From Phaeobacter italicus (GTDB lineage Bacteria > Pseudomonadota > Alphaproteobacteria > Rhodobacterales > Rhodobacteraceae), in assembly GCF_001258055.1 (NCBI RefSeq), contig NZ_CVRM01000022.1:1-64000 (forward strand): a stretch of DNA of 64,000 nucleotides, in the 5' to 3' direction. Positions 55,292-61,020 of the stretch are shown here, in pieces. The notes beneath the pieces were generated by a model. The model made no database searches. It worked only from the letters and a program-made list of their open reading frames with translations, and had not been told where the DNA came from. Both the position numbers and the translations under genes were made by a program. Numbering within the stretch: position 1 is the stretch's first letter; each line of letters starts with the position of its first letter.

Positions 55292-57343
55292 CTAGGCGAT
55301 TTTTGCCTGTTCGCTGGCCTCTACAATCCGGCGCATTTCATCGCGGGTCATTGGCTTGCCAAAATAAAACCCCTGCACCGATGCACATTTTTCGCTGCGC
55401 AAGAATTGCAGCTCGTCCTCGACCTCGACGCCCTCGGCCAGGACCGGGATGTTGAGTGCAGCCCCAAGAAGCAGGGTAGAACGCACAATGGCCGCCCGTT
55501 GATCGTTTTTGTGCACGTCCTGCACGAAACTGCGGTCGATTTTGATCTTGTCGAAGGGAAAGGTCTGCAGCATCGCGAGCGAGGAATAGCCGGTGCCAAA
55601 GTCGTCCATGGCGATCCTCAATCCCATGTTCTTGAGCTGCTGCATGACTTTCAGCGTGTGTACCTGATCGTCGATGATACTGGCCTCGGTGATTTCCAAT
55701 TCCAGCCGTTCTGCCGCCAGACCGGTTTCAAACAGGATATCCGATACATGTTCGACAAAGGACGGCTGCATGAGCTGCTGCGGCGCGACGTTGACAGCGA
55801 CACTGTGGTTGGTCGGCCAGTCAGCGGCCTCTGCGCAGGCGGTGCGCAGCACCCATAGGCCGATTTCACGGATCAGCCCTGTTTCCTCAGCAATCGGGAT
55901 AAAGATATCGGGGCGGATGCGACCTTTGGTCGGGTGGTCCCAACGCAGCAGCACTTCAAAGCCTACAGGGGCAAGTGAGCTGAGATCGTTCTGTAACTGA
56001 TAAACCAACTCGAACTGATCCCCGGCGATACAGGCCTGGCGCAGATCATTGACCAGTTGCAGCCGCTCGCGACTGTGTTCCTCCATCGTGGCGTTGAACA
56101 GACAGACGTGGCGCTCTGCGTCCGCCTTGGCGCGATACATGGCGACGTCGGATTTATGGATGAGGCTCTCAATGTCGCGCCCCTCATTTATGCTGGTGGC
56201 AACCCCGATCGCCACGCCAACGATGGCTGAGGTGTTTTCAAAATCGACCGGCTCCACCACCAGAGCCTGCAGACGTTCAGCAAAGGCAATGGCCTGTTCG
56301 ACCCGGCGAAAGCCTTGCTTGAAGGCGATAAATTCATCGCCGCCCGTGCGCGCGATATACTCACCTTCTTCCATTGCATCTGACAACCGCTGCGCCACCG
56401 TGCGCAAGACCGCGTCACCCGCAGCGTGGCCGTACAGATCGTTGATTTCCTTGAACAGGTTGAGGTCGAGGGTCAGCACTGCAACCTTTTCGGTGCGGTT
56501 GTGTTTCAGCAGGCGCGTCAGGGCCTCGGCCTTGCGTGTCAGTGACATCCTGTTGGGCATGCCAGTCAGCGGATCGTGCAGTGCGGCGTGTTCCAGGCGG
56601 TCCTGGGCCTCGCTCTCCAGCTTGGTTTCGATGCTGAGTGCTGCAAAGCCGATCATCAGGATGATCGCCATGACCCCCAAGATCAAAAGACCCAGCGTGG
56701 TGTCCGAAATCACCTCGGCAGGGACCGGATAAAGCGGGCTGAGCTTGACCGAAATGGCGGCCATTCCGGTGAAATGCATGGTGCAGATGGCAAGTGTCAT
56801 CAAACCGGCCGATGCGATCCATGCGTGCCGATTTGTCCGCGACGCGATATGCAGATAGGCTCCGGCCCCTATCGTTGCGCCAAGAATAATCGATGCGGCC
56901 AGATGGCCGAGCTTCCAGTCGACTACGCCGGGCAGCAGAAAGCCGACCATGCCAAGGTAGTGCATCGAAGAGACACTCAGCCCGAACAGGCCACCCGCCG
57001 CGGCTATGCCGATCATGTTGTTTTTGGACAGTGCGAAGATGGTGTTGGCACCGCCCATCCCAAGAACCGCAAGGCAGAGTGACAGGCCAGTGATAACCGG
57101 ATCATAGCCATGCTGATAACCGGGGTCATAGGCAAGCATGGCAATGAAATGCGTGGTCCAGACCGTGCCCCCAACAATCAGGCTGGTCAGGGCAATCTGC
57201 ACCGCCATCCGCGACCTGCTGGTTTGCCGCAGTCGACCCGCCATGAGGGCGGACAAAGATGAGCCGACGACGCAGACGAGGGCAGCAAGGGCAACCAGCC
57301 CAAGACTATGGTCCTGGGTCAGGCATTGGATAACGGTGTACAT
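55292..57343 (-). CDS. MHYT-GGDEF-EAL cyclic-di-GMP protein
   Basis: A 683-residue membrane protein. Residues 1-235 are seven hydrophobic segments of the MHYT sensor type, with repeats TTHFIAML, MHYLGM and MHFTGM, thought to bind metal or sense a diatomic gas. A GGDEF domain follows with an intact GGDEF at 334-338. The EAL domain has the signature as EVL (463-465), MDDFGTGYSSL and AEGVE. The substitution of Ala by Val is common among active enzymes. It could both make and break cyclic di-GMP. The start ATG 57343 is preceded by GGAG and by a small hairpin that could mask it. Confidence 0.92.
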   Translation of the reverse strand: MYTVIQCLTQDHSLGLVALAALVCVVGSSLSALMAGRLRQTSRSRMAVQIALTSLIVGGTVWTTHFIAMLAYDPGYQHGYDPVITGLSLCLAVLGMGGANTIFALSKNNMIGIAAAGGLFGLSVSSMHYLGMVGFLLPGVVDWKLGHLAASIILGATIGAGAYLHIASRTNRHAWIASAGLMTLAICTMHFTGMAAISVKLSPLYPVPAEVISDTTLGLLILGVMAIILMIGFAALSIETKLESEAQDRLEHAALHDPLTGMPNRMSLTRKAEALTRLLKHNRTEKVAVLTLDLNLFKEINDLYGHAAGDAVLRTVAQRLSDAMEEGEYIARTGGDEFIAFKQGFRRVEQAIAFAERLQALVVEPVDFENTSAIVGVAIGVATSINEGRDIESLIHKSDVAMYRAKADAERHVCLFNATMEEHSRERLQLVNDLRQACIAGDQFELVYQLQNDLSSLAPVGFEVLLRWDHPTKGRIRPDIFIPIAEETGLIREIGLWVLRTACAEAADWPTNHSVAVNVAPQQLMQPSFVEHVSDILFETGLAAERLELEITEASIIDDQVHTLKVMQQLKNMGLRIAMDDFGTGYSSLAMLQTFPFDKIKIDRSFVQDVHKNDQRAAIVRSTLLLGAALNIPVLAEGVEVEDELQFLRSEKCASVQGFYFGKPMTRDEMRRIVEASEQAKIA

Positions 57344-57352
57344 GAAAGCTCC

Positions 57353-57370
57353 GGAGGTAAAATCACCTCC
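57353..57370 (-). promoter_or_regulatory. hairpin overlapping the ribosome-binding region of the GGDEF/EAL gene
   Basis: On the minus strand GGAGGT and ACCTCC flank a six-base loop, followed directly by GGAG and the start codon. ACCTCC can pair either with the upstream GGAGGT or with the start-proximal GGAG, which would allow a switch in access to the ribosome binding site. Confidence 0.4.
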
Positions 57371-57508
57371 ATTGTAACGGTGTCAGCGTTAACAAGCCGC
57401 TAGGTCAGAGCAGATGGCATGGGTTTTGTTTGATCAAATTGATCAGATCACCCCAGAGAAATAAGGGGTCTTCCAGATGCACCTTTTCAGCGCTTTGCCC
57501 GAAAACAC

Positions 57509-57535
57509 AAAACGCTGCCCGTGGGACAGCGTTTT
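57509..57535. terminator. terminator after the zinc-finger gene
   Basis: AAAACGCTG and CAGCGTTTTT form a stem with CCC/GGG inside. T runs exist on both strands. It lies 25 bases past the stop of the minus-strand zinc-finger gene. Confidence 0.8.
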
Positions 57536-57559
57536 TATGAATTTGGTGTCTGCTTGGAA

Positions 57560-57742
57560 TCAGCTCTGCGCTTCAGCCGCATCTTTGTGGATGTACTTGC
57601 AATCGCAGTAGGGGCATTCGACAAAACCCTCAGCTTCGGGGATTTGCAGGTAGACCCGTGGATGCCCCAACGCACCTTCGCTGCCGTCGCAGGCGACGCG
57701 GTAGCTGTCCACGATCTTGGTTTCCGGCGCTTCGATGGTCAT
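57560..57742 (-). CDS. zinc-finger domain protein (zf-CHCC, NDUFS6-like)
   Basis: A 60-residue protein with the CHCC pattern: Cys18, His27 in GHPRVYLQI, and Cys43 and Cys46 in CPYC. This motif is shared with the C-terminus of the mitochondrial complex I subunit NDUFS6, whose alphaproteobacterial relatives are short free proteins. A role with NADH dehydrogenase is known for the eukaryotic form only. It is monocistronic with a terminator and divergent from the ABC ATPase gene over 71 bases. Confidence 0.88.
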   Translation of the reverse strand: MTIEAPETKIVDSYRVACDGSEGALGHPRVYLQIPEAEGFVECPYCDCKYIHKDAAEAQS

Positions 57743-57813
57743 CTCTGGCGGTCCTCTTGGTTATCAGTTAGGGGCTTTTATGAGCCAAGGTAAAACCGGG
57801 GGCAAGAGCCGCG

Positions 57814-58746
57814 ATGACTGAGGACGCAATCCGTATCGAGGGTTTGCAGAAAACCTACAAGGCCCGGAAGGGCCAACCACCAAAAGAGGCACTTAAGGGC
57901 GTGGATCTGACGATTCCGCGTGGATCGGTGTTTGGCCTACTGGGCCCGAATGGTGCCGGCAAATCCACCATGATCAACATTCTGGCCGGCCTGGTGCTGA
58001 AAACCGCCGGAAAGGTGACGATCTGGGGATTCGATCAGGATGAAAACCCTCGCCAGTCACGCGCATCGATCGGTGTGATGCCGCAGGAGCTGAACCTTGA
58101 TCCGTTCTTCAGCCCGAGGGGCGCATTGGAGGTTCAGGCGGGCCTGTATGGTGTGCCCAAATCGGAACGGCGCAGTGACGAGATCCTGAAGATGATCGGG
58201 TTGGAGGACAAGGCCCATGCCTATGCTCGCACCCTGTCTGGTGGGATGCAGCGCCGCCTGTTGCTGGGAAAGGCACTGGTGCATCATCCAAATATTCTGG
58301 TGCTGGATGAGCCGACTGCCGGGGTCGATATCGAACTGCGCCAGATGCTGTGGGAGAACATCCGCAAACTGAATGCTCAGGGGATGACCATCATTCTGAC
58401 CACGCATTACCTCGAAGAGGCCGAGGAAATGTGTGATGAGATCGCAATCATCAATCAGGGCGAGCTGGTTGCCCGTGATACCACCTCCAATCTTCTTGGA
58501 CGTCTGGATGCCAAGGCTATGGTGGTGCATCCGGCGGCACCTGTAACCGTCCTGCCCCAAGGCGCGGGGATCAGTTCGGAGCTGCGCGGTGACGGGGCCG
58601 TGGTGCTGCGCTATCACGGCAACGCGACCAGCGCCGAACAGGTTCTTTCGGCGGTTCATGAGGCCGGAATTTCGATCCGTGACGTCAAGACAGAGGAAGC
58701 GGACCTTGAGGACGTGTTCCTTTCCCTGACCAAGTCGCGGTCTTGA
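57814..58746 (+). CDS. ABC-2-type transporter ATP-binding protein
   Basis: A 310-residue ATPase resembling YadG/NodI-type export ATPases. Walker A is GPNGAGKST near residue 49, the Q-loop lies in MPQELNLDPF, the signature is LSGGMQRR, Walker B is ILVLDEPTAGVD, and the switch His is TTHY. A C-terminal accessory domain follows (DLEDVFLSLT), typical of ABC-2 exporters. The matching permease gene is not adjacent: the next gene is on the other strand. The ATG at 57814 gives the family N-terminus. Confidence 0.92.
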   Translation: MTEDAIRIEGLQKTYKARKGQPPKEALKGVDLTIPRGSVFGLLGPNGAGKSTMINILAGLVLKTAGKVTIWGFDQDENPRQSRASIGVMPQELNLDPFFSPRGALEVQAGLYGVPKSERRSDEILKMIGLEDKAHAYARTLSGGMQRRLLLGKALVHHPNILVLDEPTAGVDIELRQMLWENIRKLNAQGMTIILTTHYLEEAEEMCDEIAIINQGELVARDTTSNLLGRLDAKAMVVHPAAPVTVLPQGAGISSELRGDGAVVLRYHGNATSAEQVLSAVHEAGISIRDVKTEEADLEDVFLSLTKSRS

Positions 58747-58784
58747 AGCAGCCCCATCTGGTCAGGTTAGAGCCTGTTTTCCCG

Positions 58785-59162
58785 CTACTGTGTTTCCACG
58801 CAGTGGCGGCGGAATGCACGTTTCAGCATGTCGAGTTCTGCCCGCAGAAGCTCGACTTCAACCCTTAGGTCATCGCCCGAGATCTCACCGCAGATGAGGG
58901 TGAAATCGCCTAGCTTCTCACCTGTCGCGCTGTCAAAGATCACAAAGTTCTGCACCCCGTCAGCGACGGCTTCGTTGGGCACCGGGATCGACAGCGCCCA
59001 TTCGCCTGGCGTTTCGCTTTCGGTGAGGGTGACACCTTCAACCGGTCGATCCAGATAGCGAACATCGATCGCCGGGGGCCGACCCGAGCCGGTTTCACCA
59101 CTGATACGGCCCTCCCACAGGGCGTTGTGAAAGCGGATCTTGCTCAGGGTCAGTTTGCTCAT
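58785..59162 (-). CDS. conserved hypothetical protein, 125 residues
   Basis: I do not recognise the family. It begins MSKLTLSKIRFHNALWEGRI, has no signal peptide or membrane segment, is rich in beta-type sequence (GEWALSIPVPNE, QNFVIFDSATGEKLGDFTLI) and ends in a charged helix (LRVEVELLRAELDMLKRAFRRHC) that could form a coiled coil. It lies 28 bases downstream of the next minus-strand gene, so the two are probably co-transcribed and may act together. Both are acidic and Asp/Glu-rich in their middle. Confidence 0.7.
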   Translation of the reverse strand: MSKLTLSKIRFHNALWEGRISGETGSGRPPAIDVRYLDRPVEGVTLTESETPGEWALSIPVPNEAVADGVQNFVIFDSATGEKLGDFTLICGEISGDDLRVEVELLRAELDMLKRAFRRHCVETQ

Positions 59163-59190
59163 CGGGGTGGTTTTCCTGTGGGCTCGGGGC

Positions 59191-59964
59191 TCAGATGCCT
59201 GCGCGGCGACTGCGGGAAAGGGTCAGATCACGTACGGTGACCTGGTTCATGTCTGGCGATTCAAAAATCAGTTCAAACCACATGCGTTCCACCCTTTTTT
59301 CGTTCAACTCCGCATAGGCCAGATCGTATTCCACATGGGTGGAAACAACCTGCCCGGCGGGCTGAGGCGGTATTTCCCGCACCATCTGTTCTGTGTTCGG
59401 ACCGTGTTTGATATTGAGCCGGGCGTATATCTCAATCGGAGTTTCCGTTTCAAAGCTACAGTCCACCCGCATCAGGTGGTCCCGGCTCAACCCCTCGGTC
59501 GCGTGTTGGGGCAGTTCAACCACCAATGATAGAAATGACCCCTCGAATCGAAAGACATCCATTCGGATCCCAAAAGGTGAGAGATCGCTGTCGCGTGTAT
59601 TGCGAATTTGGCGCAGGGTGAGTTCGCTTAGCGGGCAATCATGAAAAAGCTGAATTTCATCGCCAAGTTTTGTCTTGCTCTCCACGCCTGCAATTCCATG
59701 AACCGGGAGCGGGCCACGCCACAGATCCGGTCGCCAGCCCCAGTCGGTGCCATGTGGCCGCGGGAAGGTGTTTGATCCAATCTGGGGCAACGAGAGCCGA
59801 GTGTCAGCAACATGCAACAGGCGGTCGATATGAACCCGCAGTTGCCGCGCCTTGCTGCGTTGCTCGCGCAATGTGCTGAGCTTGGCTCGAGGGGCCTGAT
59901 GCGCTGCCCGTCGCCACCGGCGCAGTACACGGTTGAACAGCAAATTCTGAACGATCCTGCCCAT
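59191..59964 (-). CDS. conserved hypothetical protein, 257 residues (possibly DUF6478)
   Basis: No enzyme motif is visible. The N-terminal 50 residues are very basic (MGRIVQNLLFNRVLRRWRR and onwards). A Trp-rich stretch follows (GTDWGWRPDLWRGPLPVHG), then a beta-rich half ending DMNQVTVRDLTLSRSRR. From memory it resembles a Rhodobacteraceae-restricted family (DUF6478), which needs a search to confirm. ATG 59964 follows AGG at suitable spacing; a TTG one codon earlier is possible. It is encoded just upstream of the 125-residue protein on the same strand. Confidence 0.7.
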   Translation of the reverse strand: MGRIVQNLLFNRVLRRWRRAAHQAPRAKLSTLREQRSKARQLRVHIDRLLHVADTRLSLPQIGSNTFPRPHGTDWGWRPDLWRGPLPVHGIAGVESKTKLGDEIQLFHDCPLSELTLRQIRNTRDSDLSPFGIRMDVFRFEGSFLSLVVELPQHATEGLSRDHLMRVDCSFETETPIEIYARLNIKHGPNTEQMVREIPPQPAGQVVSTHVEYDLAYAELNEKRVERMWFELIFESPDMNQVTVRDLTLSRSRRAGI

Positions 59965-60095
59965 CAATGGCCTATCTTGTTGACCCGGTCTTCTGACGCG
60001 GGCGTGCGGTTGTTCTTGTCTTGCGTGCCTTTGCAGAAAGCCTAGCCAAAGCAGCGCCTTGTGACAAACCCACGATGGGCGGATTTGGCGGGGTT

Positions 60096-60773
60096 TTACT
60101 GGCTCTCGTCGGTATCGAGATCCGCAGTTACAGAAGCTTCGAGCGTTTTGGCCGTCAGTTCATCCAGCAGGCGCGCGCCCCTGTTACCAAGGTTTGCGCT
60201 GCCTTCGGGGGCGTATAGAGCAACGGCAACCAACTGTTCGTTCAGCACAAAAGCGCCGCGCCAGTGGACCGGGCTTGCCCCGCGGGCGCGATGGTCCGGC
60301 ATGTCCAGTTTGACCAGGGGCAGCATCAGGTCATTGCGCCCTGCCACCAGTTTGGCGCCGGGTGCGTTTTCCAGGATTTCCGCGCCGCTAAGCGTGCTGT
60401 CCGCTGGCCCTGCCGGTCCGACCGCGACGGTGATCATCGCGCGATTGCGACTGGTGAAGTTCAGGCTGGGGCGCAAGCTGGCACAAGGGACCAGCAGGGC
60501 AAAGCCCCCCTCGGCCCGGTGGCCTGTCATTTTTGGATCAATGCAGAAACCGTCAGGGGCAACCAAATGGATCGTTTCGGACGCAAAGCTCATGCGGGTC
60601 ACGTCACCTGGCTGCGGCTGATAGGCCTGTGTGTTGCAGGCGCTTACCAAGGCGAGACAACCCAGCAGCGCGCCCTGCTGTGCGGTCTTGCATGGCCGCT
60701 GTGCAAAAAGCCGTGAGAGACCATGCGCAATCTGCGCACGGATCCCTGCCCGATGCCCGTTATTCGGGTGCAC
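60096..60773 (-). CDS. putative lipoprotein of unknown function
   Basis: An uncharacterised exported protein. A lipobox LVSAC follows a hydrophobic segment (LLGCLALVSAC). The mature part has IHLVAPDGFCIDPKMT and a second Cys in VPCASL that may form a disulphide, and ends in an acidic tail. The start is uncertain: GTG 60773 gives about 225 residues with a long basic lead, and the frame stays open further upstream, but no ribosome binding site decides it. It lies between the hypothetical gene and the large plus-strand ABC-like gene, divergent from the latter. Confidence 0.6.
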   Translation of the reverse strand: MHPNNGHRAGIRAQIAHGLSRLFAQRPCKTAQQGALLGCLALVSACNTQAYQPQPGDVTRMSFASETIHLVAPDGFCIDPKMTGHRAEGGFALLVPCASLRPSLNFTSRNRAMITVAVGPAGPADSTLSGAEILENAPGAKLVAGRNDLMLPLVKLDMPDHRARGASPVHWRGAFVLNEQLVAVALYAPEGSANLGNRGARLLDELTAKTLEASVTADLDTDESQ

Positions 60774-61020
60774 TTCTGCGGGAAGGGGATCAGAAATTGT
60801 GTATTTATTTCTGCCTGTTACGGTCGTCACGGTTTGCCCCGTCGTTTCCTTACGCTCTTGCGAACGGGATAGTTCGATGCGCAGCGGGGGGCAAGCACCT
60901 CGCGGAAAAGTAAAGCGTGTGTTGCCTTGTAATGTCAGGGGCCAATGCTTAGCCTCTGGTTCCTGCACCGTTCGCGTGCAGATCTTTGATCATTTTCCGA
61001 CAGACAAGAAGGAGCAGGGG

